From the NCBI GenBank assembly GCA_964632485.1, contig CAZWDO010000009.1, forward strand, positions 18,065-82,064: 64,000 bases of DNA, read 5' to 3'. The notes beneath the pieces were generated by a model. That model saw only the letters and a list, made by a program, of their open reading frames with translations, was not told the DNA's origin and did no database searches. Positions 47,112-55,206 of this stretch are shown one piece after another. The position numbers and the translations under genes were made by a program. Numbering within the stretch: the stretch's first letter is position 1; each line of letters starts with the position of its first letter. This DNA is from CAZWDO01 sp964632485 [NCBI: uncultured bacterium]. GTDB lineage: Bacteria; JAGOEH01.

Positions 47112-48821
47112 ATGTTGGAAACGCTACTCATCCTGACAACGGTCAGTTTGGTTCTAGTTTTTTTTGCTATGGTTCTTTATATGAAATTCAAGCCCAAAAA
47201 GAAAAAAACGTTTAACCGTTGTGAAGATAAAATTAGCGCGCCTTCGAGTTTTTCATTGCATGAAGCTGTACGCGGCGGTAATCACAAACTGGTTTATAAA
47301 TTGCTGCAAGAGCATAAAGACCAGGTGAATACACCCAATAAAAATGGCGAGACACCGCTTCAAATCGCGTTTAATCGGGGCGATAAGGAGATGGCTGATA
47401 TGCTGATTGCCAGCGGCGCAAAAATGCTTCTCATGAATAATGAAAAAGATACGCCGCTTCATATTGCCGTTAAACGGGGAAATGTCAAGTTGGTGGAGCA
47501 GTTACTGGGTGAAAACTCGGATATCAACACTCCGAATATGCTGGGTGAAAAAGTATTACACCTGGCCGCCCGTTTAGGAGATGTAACCATTGGCGAAATT
47601 CTTTTAAAGCAGAAGGCAGAAGGCAATACCCTTGATGGAAAAGGCGATACTCCATTGCATTTAGCTGCTGAACATGGACATTTTGACTTTGTGAAATTGT
47701 TGGTTGGTTTCAAAGTCGATGTTAACCTTCAAAATAAAAAAGGGGAGACTCCGCTGCTAAAAGCCGTCGCGGCTGGAAAAGGGCCGATTGCGGAACTGCT
47801 GATTCAAAATGGCGCGCAGGTTAATTTGGCTAACCAGGATCAGAAATTACCGTTACACATCGCTATCGAGAATCAATCAGTTGAATTGACGGATATTTTG
47901 TGCAAAGCGGGTAGTCTAATAACCGCGGCGACGAGTGAACACTTGAAAGGGATACACATCGTCTGTTTTAATGGGAATTTGCCAATTTTGAAAATACTTG
48001 TCAGTCTGGGGGCGGACGTCATGGAGCGCGGGGGGATTTTAGAGGATACTCCTTTACATATTGCAGCTTTACAGGGTTATTTGGAGCTTTGCCAATTTCT
48101 AAGCGATAATCGGGCGCTGATTAATGAAATCAATCGGAATGGCGATACTGCGCTGCATCGCGCTTCCAAAGGCGGCCATAAGCGCGTCGTGGCTTTTCTA
48201 CAGACCCGTGGAGCCAGCCTTGATATAAAAAATCAGTCGGGTTCGACTCCGCTTCATATTGCATGTGAGAATAGCCATCAGGAAGTAGTAGAACTGTTAG
48301 TAAAAAAAGATGCAAACATTAATATTAAAAATAAAGAGGATGAAACTCCCTTATTCTTTGCTGTCAGAAATGGAAATTTGCCGATTAGCCGATATCTATT
48401 AGAAAAGGGCGCTTTTGCAGAAGTGATGAATAAAAACTACGAGACCCCCTTTTATTTTGCGCTCATCAAGCAGAATATGGCGTTGCTCCGGAGCCTCATT
48501 GAGCATGGGGCTGATGTCAACGCTTCATTTGGCGTCAATGATGAATCGGCTCTGCATGTAGCGATTAGTCTGCAAAATGTAGATTTGATTAAATATTTGC
48601 TGGATTTGAAGGTTAATATTAATTTCCGTAATAAGAATGGTGATATGCCCATTCATATTGCGGCCACTAAACAGGATATTGATATTATAAAGCTTTTACT
48701 CAGTAAAGGCGCCCAGATCAACGCAAAAAATTTACAAGGCCAGACTCCTTTAACACGCGCCACCGAATCCAAAAGCGTTGCCATAATAAAATATCTTCGT
48801 GGACAGGGTGGTGTTGCCTGA
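47112..48821 (+). CDS. Membrane-anchored protein with 16 ankyrin repeats
   Basis: The 569-residue protein begins with one hydrophobic helix (about 3-24) followed by a lysine-rich stretch (KFKPKKKK), predicting an N-terminal anchor with the rest in the cytoplasm by the positive-inside rule. From about residue 42 to the end I count 16 consecutive ~33-residue ankyrin repeats with G-x-TPLH-A and LL-x-x-GA-x-x-N cores (for example GDTPLHLAAEHGH). No enzymatic domain is present. Ankyrin arrays bind protein partners; the partner is unknown. It is a single gene just after a terminator, with AAGGA before the ATG. Confidence 0.92.
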   Translation: MLETLLILTTVSLVLVFFAMVLYMKFKPKKKKTFNRCEDKISAPSSFSLHEAVRGGNHKLVYKLLQEHKDQVNTPNKNGETPLQIAFNRGDKEMADMLIASGAKMLLMNNEKDTPLHIAVKRGNVKLVEQLLGENSDINTPNMLGEKVLHLAARLGDVTIGEILLKQKAEGNTLDGKGDTPLHLAAEHGHFDFVKLLVGFKVDVNLQNKKGETPLLKAVAAGKGPIAELLIQNGAQVNLANQDQKLPLHIAIENQSVELTDILCKAGSLITAATSEHLKGIHIVCFNGNLPILKILVSLGADVMERGGILEDTPLHIAALQGYLELCQFLSDNRALINEINRNGDTALHRASKGGHKRVVAFLQTRGASLDIKNQSGSTPLHIACENSHQEVVELLVKKDANINIKNKEDETPLFFAVRNGNLPISRYLLEKGAFAEVMNKNYETPFYFALIKQNMALLRSLIEHGADVNASFGVNDESALHVAISLQNVDLIKYLLDLKVNINFRNKNGDMPIHIAATKQDIDIIKLLLSKGAQINAKNLQGQTPLTRATESKSVAIIKYLRGQGGVA

Positions 48822-48872
48822 TTTTATAGTATTTCATAACTTTGTTGAAGTTTGGCTGGTAAGGAGCTCATA

Positions 48873-50666
48873 ATGTTTAATCCGGAATATCTAAAAAAAT
48901 TATTCTCTATCGATTCGAAATTTACTGAATTGCTTCAATCAGCGCCTTCCAAGCATGATGCCAGAAACGCGTTGAGCGATTATTGGGGAGGGAAACAGCG
49001 CCAACTTTATCGAAATTATCGGGAACGCCGTAGTATGGAATGGTTCCTTCAGGTAAGCTGCATTGTCGTTTTGCGGCGAATGATCTCTTTACGCAGCGAA
49101 ATGCTGGCGCATTTCGATTTAATGGAATTGTTGTGGAATCTGGCTCATGAAAATTTTTCAAATCTGCCTTCTCAGTTATCGGATGCCTTTTTTGAGGATT
49201 TAATGCACGTCGTTAAAGGTGCCTGTGGTATTAGTGGCGTTTATAAAGATGAAAAAGTTCCGAGATTTTTCGGATTAAAGGGCCGGGAAGCCGCGATTGA
49301 TCGCTCTCGCGAACTTGATGAGATCGCTCGTTGGTCGGATGATTTTTTGTCAGGTTATATTTCCGGTTTGGATGAGGAAATAATCAAAACACGGGAAACT
49401 AATCGCCGTCGTATTCAGAATGTTTTAGAAGGAACCGAGGAAGACTGGTTTAATTATCAATGGCAACTAAAACACGTCATCCGGGAAGTTGATACACTCG
49501 GCCGATTGATTCAATTATCAGAGACCGAAACAGAAGCCATTCGTTTGGCGAATCAGTATCATCTGCCTTTTGGTATTACGCCATATTACGTCTCCCTGAT
49601 GGATGAGGAAAGCCACCGTCGGTTTGATCATGCAATCCGCGCCCAGGTGATTCCTCCCCTTGATTATGTGCAGGCGATGATCCAGCATAAAGGGGATTTA
49701 AATTATTCTTTTGATTTTATGCTGGAACACGATACGTCACCGGTTGACCTGATCACACGCCGTTATCCACGTGTAGTGATTCTTAAACCCTATAATACCT
49801 GCTCTCAGATTTGCGTATATTGCCAGCGCAATTGGGAAATTGATCAGGTACTGGACCCTCATGCATTAGCATCAATGGAGCGAATTGAAACCGCCATTGA
49901 TTGGATTCGGGAACACCACTGGGTGGCCGAAGTGTTGATTACCGGAGGTGATCCACTGATTATGCATGATGATATGATTGATAAGTTGATGAAGATGGTG
50001 GCTGATATCGATCATGTGGAACGCATTCGCATTGGATCCCGTGTGCCCGTAGTTATACCGCAACGTATTACCCCGCAATTGATTGATATTTTAGCGTCCT
50101 ATCAAGTTCCCGGTCGGCGCGAAGTCGTTTTAGTCACTCATTTCGAACATGTTTCAGAAATTACGCCGGATTCCATGCAAGCGATCCAACAGTTTAAACG
50201 GAACGGCATTTCAGCCTATAACCAGGCTGTTTATACCATTGAAAACAGCCGCCGATTTGAGTTGGTCGCCCTGAGGAGGCTTCTACGCCTAATTGGCGTT
50301 GATCCTTATTATTCATTCAATGCCAAAGGGAAACAGGAAACGGCTCAATATCGAGTCCCTATGGCCCGCCTTCAGCAGGAGATTAAAGAGGAAGCTCGGT
50401 TGTTTCCTGGGATTATGCGCACCGATGAAGCGGTTTATAATGTGCCCCGGCTGGGGAAAAACTACTTGCGCGCCGAGCAAAATCACACTCTTTTGACTAT
50501 TTTGGCTGACGGACGCAGGGTTTATGAATATCATCCATGGGAAAAGAATTTAGTGATGGCCGATACGTATATCGATACTGATGTTCCTATCTATGATTAT
50601 CTTAAGGCGTTGGAACGACGTGGGGAGAATCCGGAAAATTATAAGACGATCTATTATTATTTTTGA
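48873..50666 (+). CDS. KamA-family radical SAM protein (lysine 2,3-aminomutase-like)
   Basis: The 597-residue protein carries the radical SAM CxxxCxxC at C310, C314 and C317 (CSQICVYCQRNW), then a TGGDPL-type segment (ITGGDPLIM) typical of the KamA family. The C-terminal part aligns by pattern with lysine 2,3-aminomutase, including VPRLGKNYL, where the lysine would match the PLP-binding lysine of KAM. It is about 180 residues longer than classical KAM, mostly as an N-terminal helical extension. The product may be a beta-amino acid or another aminomutase product. I choose the ATG at 48873, six bases after AAGGAG, over an upstream TTG. Confidence 0.85.
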   Translation: MFNPEYLKKLFSIDSKFTELLQSAPSKHDARNALSDYWGGKQRQLYRNYRERRSMEWFLQVSCIVVLRRMISLRSEMLAHFDLMELLWNLAHENFSNLPSQLSDAFFEDLMHVVKGACGISGVYKDEKVPRFFGLKGREAAIDRSRELDEIARWSDDFLSGYISGLDEEIIKTRETNRRRIQNVLEGTEEDWFNYQWQLKHVIREVDTLGRLIQLSETETEAIRLANQYHLPFGITPYYVSLMDEESHRRFDHAIRAQVIPPLDYVQAMIQHKGDLNYSFDFMLEHDTSPVDLITRRYPRVVILKPYNTCSQICVYCQRNWEIDQVLDPHALASMERIETAIDWIREHHWVAEVLITGGDPLIMHDDMIDKLMKMVADIDHVERIRIGSRVPVVIPQRITPQLIDILASYQVPGRREVVLVTHFEHVSEITPDSMQAIQQFKRNGISAYNQAVYTIENSRRFELVALRRLLRLIGVDPYYSFNAKGKQETAQYRVPMARLQQEIKEEARLFPGIMRTDEAVYNVPRLGKNYLRAEQNHTLLTILADGRRVYEYHPWEKNLVMADTYIDTDVPIYDYLKALERRGENPENYKTIYYYF

Positions 50667-50833
50667 TTGGCCCTTCAGTCGCTACATGATTATGGTAAAT
50701 TGGAAACAATTATTTTCACAGAACACTCATGCAGCCAGGGTTTGCTAAAATACGCCATTCAATTCGCATTTTTCAGATAATTCAAATATTATATTGTGTA
50801 AAGAGCAGGGATTACATTGTTAAATGTTTTGGA

Positions 50834-50862
50834 TTGACTTTTTTGAATTTTTTTGCTATATT
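50834..50862 (+). promoter_or_regulatory. Promoter of secreted dipeptidase gene
   Basis: TTGACT (50834-50839) and TATATT (50857-50862) are 17 bases apart, about 32 bases before the ATG at 50895. Confidence 0.7.
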
Positions 50863-50894
50863 CTTTTCGGCTGTTTAACCCGGAAAGGAAATGT

Positions 50895-52607
50895 ATGAAA
50901 CCGACTCTATTAATTTTGGTGATAATATTGAATAGTTTACGGATGATCCACGCCGATAACCTGGTCTGGCGGGGAAATATAAAGGACAGCCTCCGCAATA
51001 GAGTAATTGAGGGCGCGCAAATACAACTCCGGGATTCGGACGGCGCAATCCTCACCAATGCGGAAAGTAATCGGTATGGTAACTGGCGTATTGAGTGGCA
51101 ACCCAGCGCAATATCGGATAATGGCCCCCTCTCCTCAGCGTCCTCGGGCTCTTTAACCAATGCGCCCAATCCCTATTTATATGAGACAACCCTTAATTTT
51201 CAACTCCCGTATGCGGGTTACGTACAAATTCGGGTATTTGATCTTCTGGGTCGGGTATTGGAGCAATGGAGCCGCGAATGTTCCGCAGGAAATCATGCTT
51301 TAAAATGGGGTGGCAAAGGCGGCTGCGGGATTCTTCTATTGACTGTTGAATGTGGATCTTACTCGAGAGTTCTTAAATTATGTCAACTGCAAAGTGGAAT
51401 TGCTGGTTTCTCGCAATATCAATACCAGGGTCCAGCGCATCAAACTCTTTCACGCGCAAACATGGCTGGTTCACTCCCATCATCGGAACTTTCCAACACC
51501 AAGGGAACGCTCTTCCACGATGCGCTTGATAATTATTCCCTGGTTTTTACTCATTCTCTTTACGAAGCTGAAACCTTATGGGTGCAGGAGGGCGACTCCC
51601 TGGTTCCTCCTCTTAAGCTCTACTCAAGACATGACCGCGCGTTAGTATTCGATTTGCATAATGATCTGCTGGAGGCCACCTATAATGAGACCTATAATTG
51701 GGGTGAACGCCATGGATATCATCATACCGATCTGCCACGGTTAATAGAAGGCGGTGTCGATGGCCAGGTTTTTGTAGTCTGGGTTGATCCCGAATGGTAC
51801 GGTTCTCCTTATCAGATAGCTAATACCATGATTGATGAATTTAATATGCAATGCGAACAAAACAGCGCGAAGTTGCGTGGCATCACTCACAGTTCAGAAC
51901 TGACTACATTACCTGCTGGTATGGTTGGCGGGATTGTTGGAGTGGAAGGAGGCCATATCATTGAGAATGATCTGGATAAATTACGCAATCTTTTCCAGCG
52001 GGGCGCCCGGTATTTAACGATAACCTGGAATAATAGTACCGATTGGGCAGTCTCTGCTCAGGACAACCGTTCCACTACTGTTGGCCTCTCCGATTTCGGC
52101 CGGCAAGTCATACGAACCATGGATTCTCTTGGTATGATGATCGATGTTTCCCATACCGGAATTAAAACCATTGAAGATATTCTGGCGATTTCCGCTAATC
52201 CGGTTATCGCTTCCCATAGCGGCGCCTACGCTATCCGACCCCATTATCGAAATCTCACCGATGAACAGATCATTGCGCTGGCCGCAACTGGCGGATTGAT
52301 CGGAGTCGTTTTCTATCCGACATTTCTTGTAAATAGTGGAGAGGCAACGATAGATGATGTAGTTGACCACATTGATTATATTGTTAATCTTGTTGGGGTT
52401 GATTATGTCGCTTTAGGTTCGGATTTCGATGGAATCTCCCGTGTTCCCGTTGGATTGGAAAATGTCAGCCAATTCCCCAACCTCACTCAAGCGCTGTATG
52501 AACGCGGATATTCATTTGCTGATATCGAAAAAATACTCGGCCTTAATTTTCTGCGTGTATTTGAACAGATTTCTCATAAAAAACAACAAATCTCTATTAG
52601 TCAATAA
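50895..52607 (+). CDS. Secreted M19 (membrane dipeptidase-like) peptidase with internal sorting-tail-like module
   Basis: The catalytic domain (about 248-560 of 570) is a renal-dipeptidase-like M19 metallopeptidase, with metal ligands H255 and D257 (LHND), E351 (VEGGH), H420 (VSHTG), H441 (ASHSG) and a conserved D510 (GSDFDG). A signal peptide (1-20) precedes a carboxypeptidase-regulatory-like domain (24-67). That domain seems interrupted: residues ~88-166 (APNPYLYETTLNFQL, VQIRVFDLLGRVLEQW) look like a T9SS sorting domain, and the regulatory-like fold appears to resume at ~205-243. An ORF start 14 codons upstream overlaps the promoter, so the ATG at 50895 with AAAGGAA is preferred. Confidence 0.9.
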   Translation: MKPTLLILVIILNSLRMIHADNLVWRGNIKDSLRNRVIEGAQIQLRDSDGAILTNAESNRYGNWRIEWQPSAISDNGPLSSASSGSLTNAPNPYLYETTLNFQLPYAGYVQIRVFDLLGRVLEQWSRECSAGNHALKWGGKGGCGILLLTVECGSYSRVLKLCQLQSGIAGFSQYQYQGPAHQTLSRANMAGSLPSSELSNTKGTLFHDALDNYSLVFTHSLYEAETLWVQEGDSLVPPLKLYSRHDRALVFDLHNDLLEATYNETYNWGERHGYHHTDLPRLIEGGVDGQVFVVWVDPEWYGSPYQIANTMIDEFNMQCEQNSAKLRGITHSSELTTLPAGMVGGIVGVEGGHIIENDLDKLRNLFQRGARYLTITWNNSTDWAVSAQDNRSTTVGLSDFGRQVIRTMDSLGMMIDVSHTGIKTIEDILAISANPVIASHSGAYAIRPHYRNLTDEQIIALAATGGLIGVVFYPTFLVNSGEATIDDVVDHIDYIVNLVGVDYVALGSDFDGISRVPVGLENVSQFPNLTQALYERGYSFADIEKILGLNFLRVFEQISHKKQQISISQ

Positions 52608-52669
52608 CCCTTGAGTTGAAAATCAGATCCTTGTAATAATTTTTTATTTAAAGAAAAGGGAACTTTTTT

Positions 52670-52888
52670 TTAGTCGGTAGGATTTATTTCTTCTAATAAA
52701 TCTACATTGTAATGATTTTTAAAGTACTCCCTGATCAAATCCGCTTTTTGGCAATTTCGCTTTAACTTCCGATTATTTTGAAGATGATAGTAGATCAGAT
52801 TTCGATCAACTCCCAACTTTTTAGCAATTAAAGGGACCGTTTCTCCAAAATCTATCATTTTCTTTTTGATAAGTTTCAATTTGTTCAA
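52670..52888 (-). CDS. Small helix-turn-helix DNA-binding protein
   Basis: The 72-residue product is rich in lysine and has a helix-turn-helix-like segment around VPLIAKKLGVDRNLIYYHL. I start it at the TTG at 52888, five bases after a perfect AGGAGG. The frame extends 15 codons further to an ATG, but that part overlaps the promoter -10 region and has no ribosome binding site. It faces away from a second HTH gene across an AT-rich control region, an arrangement like phage repressor/Cro pairs. Target sites are unknown. It is convergent with the dipeptidase gene. Confidence 0.7.
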   Translation of the reverse strand: MNKLKLIKKKMIDFGETVPLIAKKLGVDRNLIYYHLQNNRKLKRNCQKADLIREYFKNHYNVDLLEEINPTD

Positions 52889-52918
52889 AAAATCCTCCTT
52901 GGTTGCATTTACAATACT

Positions 52919-52947
52919 AAAATAATTCAGCATGTTGTATTTGTCAA
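52919..52947 (-). promoter_or_regulatory. Promoter of small HTH gene
   Basis: On the minus strand TTGACA (52942-52947) is followed after 17 bases by TATTTT (52919-52924), and AGGAGG with a TTG start follows about 30 bases downstream. Confidence 0.6.
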
Positions 52948-53015
52948 GTAAAAAAAAAGATTATTACAATTTTTTTTAAAAGTGACTATTAATTCTATTT
53001 ATATAAAAAAAAAAT

Positions 53016-53037
53016 AAATAATAACTTTTTATTATTT
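53016..53037. repeat. AT-only inverted repeat, candidate operator
   Basis: AAATAATA (53016-53023) and its exact reverse complement TATTATTT (53030-53037) are separated by six bases and end five bases before the -35 box of the HTH promoter at 53043. It could be the binding site of one of the two regulators, though in such an AT-rich region an 8-bp repeat may arise by chance. Confidence 0.35.
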
Positions 53038-53042
53038 TAACA

Positions 53043-53071
53043 TTGACAAAATAAAAGAAATTGCTTATATT
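53043..53071 (+). promoter_or_regulatory. Promoter of Xre-like regulator gene
   Basis: TTGACA (53043-53048) and TATATT (53066-53071) are exactly 17 bases apart. The same pattern drives leuS. AAAGGAG and a TTG start lie 13-25 bases downstream. Confidence 0.75.
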
Positions 53072-53095
53072 AAAAAACCAAAAAAAGGAGTGAAT

Positions 53096-53521
53096 TTGTT
53101 CAACCCTGAAGACGTTATTGATCGACTTGAAATCATCATTAGTGATTTATTTGGTGAATCACATGGACGAATCCGGCAATTTTCAGTTTTGACGGGAATT
53201 GGCATGACGACAATTTCCGCCTATCTCAACCAAAAAACGATGCCTGGGGCTAAGGCTCTGGCTCAGATAGCTTTAGCTTGCGATGTCAACATTAACTGGT
53301 TATTGATCGGCGAACTTCCGAAAAAAATTGGCGGGAAACTGAATCTAATTGAGAAATGCGCGAACATGTTCCCGGATAATTCTGATCTGCAATTATTTGA
53401 ACAGATCAGTCATCAATTGGATTCGATTTCAAAAGGCAAATTGCAGGAAGTTCAGCAAAAAATGAAGCTCACTATCAACGATTTGAAAGAAATTATTGAC
53501 CGGGATGAAGAAGTCAACTAA
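53096..53521 (+). CDS. Xre/CI-type helix-turn-helix regulator
   Basis: The 141-residue protein has a phage-repressor-like HTH in its first half, with FSVLTGIGMTTISAYLNQKTMPGAKALAQIA cut here to its core SVLTGIGMTTISAYL and followed by VNINWLLIGE, a typical ending of CI-like HTH domains. The C-terminal half is helical and charged (KLQEVQQKMKL), perhaps for dimerisation; there is no S24 autoprotease. The ORF can be extended two codons to a GTG, but that GTG overlaps AAAGGAG; the TTG at 53096 is five bases after it. The pair with the divergent small HTH gene suggests a genetic switch, and no phage genes are adjacent. Confidence 0.8.
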   Translation: MFNPEDVIDRLEIIISDLFGESHGRIRQFSVLTGIGMTTISAYLNQKTMPGAKALAQIALACDVNINWLLIGELPKKIGGKLNLIEKCANMFPDNSDLQLFEQISHQLDSISKGKLQEVQQKMKLTINDLKEIIDRDEEVN

Positions 53522-53622
53522 GCTTTTTGAAATGGTTTGATCCGACGATATTCATTAAAAGTCTGTTTTGATCGTGTTGAGTGATAACTAAGTGAGGTAG
53601 CGTGATTCGCAGAGGTAGCGCA

Positions 53623-54435
53623 TTACGATTGAGTCGTTTTATTTAAAAGATGTCGATAATATTCAGCTTGTCCGCGTACGGATTCCCCTTCCTTGGGGAA
53701 AATTACCGCGCGAGAGACATTGACGATCATGAGGCCGTCCGCTTGTCGTTTTCCCCATTGGCATACGGAGTCGATATCTCCCCCCTGCGCACCGATTCCG
53801 GGTATTAATAACAAGCGATCGGGATATAGTTCACGTATTTGTCTTAGTTCTTCGTTTTGCGTTGCGCCAACAACAAAACCGATTTGATCAGCGCCCCCCC
53901 AATTACTCATTTCACGGATCACAGATAAATAAAAGGGTTCTTCGTTTAAACCTACCGGCAATAGTTGTAAAGCTGCGGCTGAAGGATTGGACGTACGGCC
54001 TAATCCAAAAATAAAACGATCTTCCCATTCCAGAAAGGGTTCAAATACTTCTCGTCCCATATAAGGCGACAGAGTGACGGCGGCGCCGCCAAACCCGTCA
54101 TAGGCGGCTTGGGCATACATTCGGGATGTATTACCTATATCGCCCCGCTTCCCATCCAAAATGATGGGAATATGTTTAGGTATGATGTCGATTGTCCGCC
54201 GCAACGATTCGTAACCCTGACTGCCCCAGCATTCATAAAAAGCAAGATTGGGCTTATATGCGCAAACTAAATCCGATGTTTCCTCTACAATATAGCGATT
54301 GAAGGCAAAAAGAGCATCTTCACTTTGTCGAAACCGCTGTGGAATTTTTCCAATTTCTGAATCCAATCCCACGCATAAATAGCTATGATTGATTTTTACG
54401 ACGTGTTTTAATTTATCAATAAAATTTAGTGGCAT
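53623..54435 (-). CDS. pyrF: Orotidine 5'-phosphate decarboxylase
   Basis: This enzyme makes UMP, the last step of de novo pyrimidine synthesis. The 270-residue protein belongs to the longer type 2 family. It has VGLDSEIGKIP near the N-terminus, a KPN segment (K61) and the catalytic array D94-x-K96-x-x-D99 (LDGKRGDIGN). GAQGGD near the C-terminus is the phosphate-binding part. No strong ribosome binding site precedes the ATG. It is convergent with the HTH regulator and separated by 101 bases with no feature seen. Confidence 0.96.
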   Translation of the reverse strand: MPLNFIDKLKHVVKINHSYLCVGLDSEIGKIPQRFRQSEDALFAFNRYIVEETSDLVCAYKPNLAFYECWGSQGYESLRRTIDIIPKHIPIILDGKRGDIGNTSRMYAQAAYDGFGGAAVTLSPYMGREVFEPFLEWEDRFIFGLGRTSNPSAAALQLLPVGLNEEPFYLSVIREMSNWGGADQIGFVVGATQNEELRQIRELYPDRLLLIPGIGAQGGDIDSVCQWGKRQADGLMIVNVSRAVIFPKEGESVRGQAEYYRHLLNKTTQS

Positions 54436-54530
54436 GGGTTGCTTTCTATTGATTTCAGGTTGCTATAAATAGTATCGAACTTCTTTTGAGCTACGTTTTA
54501 TGATTTTTGGAAAAAACTATAGAGCAGAGT

Positions 54531-55034
54531 TTATTCCAGTCCTTTCAGAAATTCTTCGGCTTGTTTTTTTGCATCGGAATCTCCAAATTCATCAACTACC
54601 TTTTGATAATACACACGGGCATCCTGCAAATCATTCAACGCTTGATAACACTGCCCAATATAAAGACAGAACTCTCCTTTTTGGGTATTATTAAACGCAT
54701 CGGATTCAATCTTGCCCTGGAGCATCTCGATAGCCGCCATGACTTCACTACGGCGCGGATAGCGCTCACCGCCCTTATAATACATTTCACTGCTCAGAGT
54801 TTCATCTTCCGCTTTTCCTCTAACTCCTGCTACCGGCTGAGGGGATTCCACTTTATATTTTCGATCCGATTCCTTGGAGACCTTTTGAATTTGTCCCCAA
54901 TAGTTTCCTAAAAAAGCTTTATCCTTTACAGTTTCTTCGGTTTTTGGGGCAACTTTAACACTGTCTTTGGATTGGGCAAACGAATAGATGTTCATTACAA
55001 ATAGAACACTTACCAATGCCATTAAGGTTTTCAT
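54531..55034 (-). CDS. Periplasmic TPR protein of unknown function
   Basis: The 167-residue protein has a cleavable signal peptide (1-20, ending SFAQ). A low-complexity charged region follows, then a C-terminal tetratricopeptide pair (about 100-167; YIGQCYQALNDLQDARVYYQKVVDEFG). YbgF/CpoB- and BamD-like TPR proteins look similar, but it is shorter. It probably binds a partner in the periplasm. AAGGAGG precedes the ATG. Neighbours pyrF and the helicase give no clue. Confidence 0.75.
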   Translation of the reverse strand: MKTLMALVSVLFVMNIYSFAQSKDSVKVAPKTEETVKDKAFLGNYWGQIQKVSKESDRKYKVESPQPVAGVRGKAEDETLSSEMYYKGGERYPRRSEVMAAIEMLQGKIESDAFNNTQKGEFCLYIGQCYQALNDLQDARVYYQKVVDEFGDSDAKKQAEEFLKGLE

Positions 55035-55123
55035 ACGGGCCTCCTTGCATCAATCAACATTTCAGATTAAAAAAAATAAACTTCAACGTTTTAACGTCAG
55101 TATCAATAATTTTAAACATTAAG

Positions 55124-55143
55124 TTCAGGAAAAAGTTCCTGAA
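55124..55143. repeat. Perfect 8-bp hairpin between helicase and TPR genes
   Basis: TTCAGGAA (55124-55131) and TTCCTGAA (55136-55143) form a perfect stem with a four-base loop, about 64 bases after the helicase stop codon. On the minus strand a few Ts follow only weakly, so it may be a terminator or an operator. Confidence 0.45.
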
Positions 55144-55206
55144 AACCGAGCGGGTTATTATTCAAATTTAGCCTAACAATTCATTCTTATTTTATATTTT
55201 TGGGAA

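Noticed and set aside
52670-52933. ATG start of the small HTH gene at 52933
   Set aside because: That ATG lies within the promoter spacer and has no ribosome binding site; the TTG after AGGAGG is better.
52889-53095. Insertion sequence or phage attachment site in the AT-rich region
   Set aside because: No terminal repeats, target duplications, integrase or transposase are present; only an AT inverted repeat is seen.
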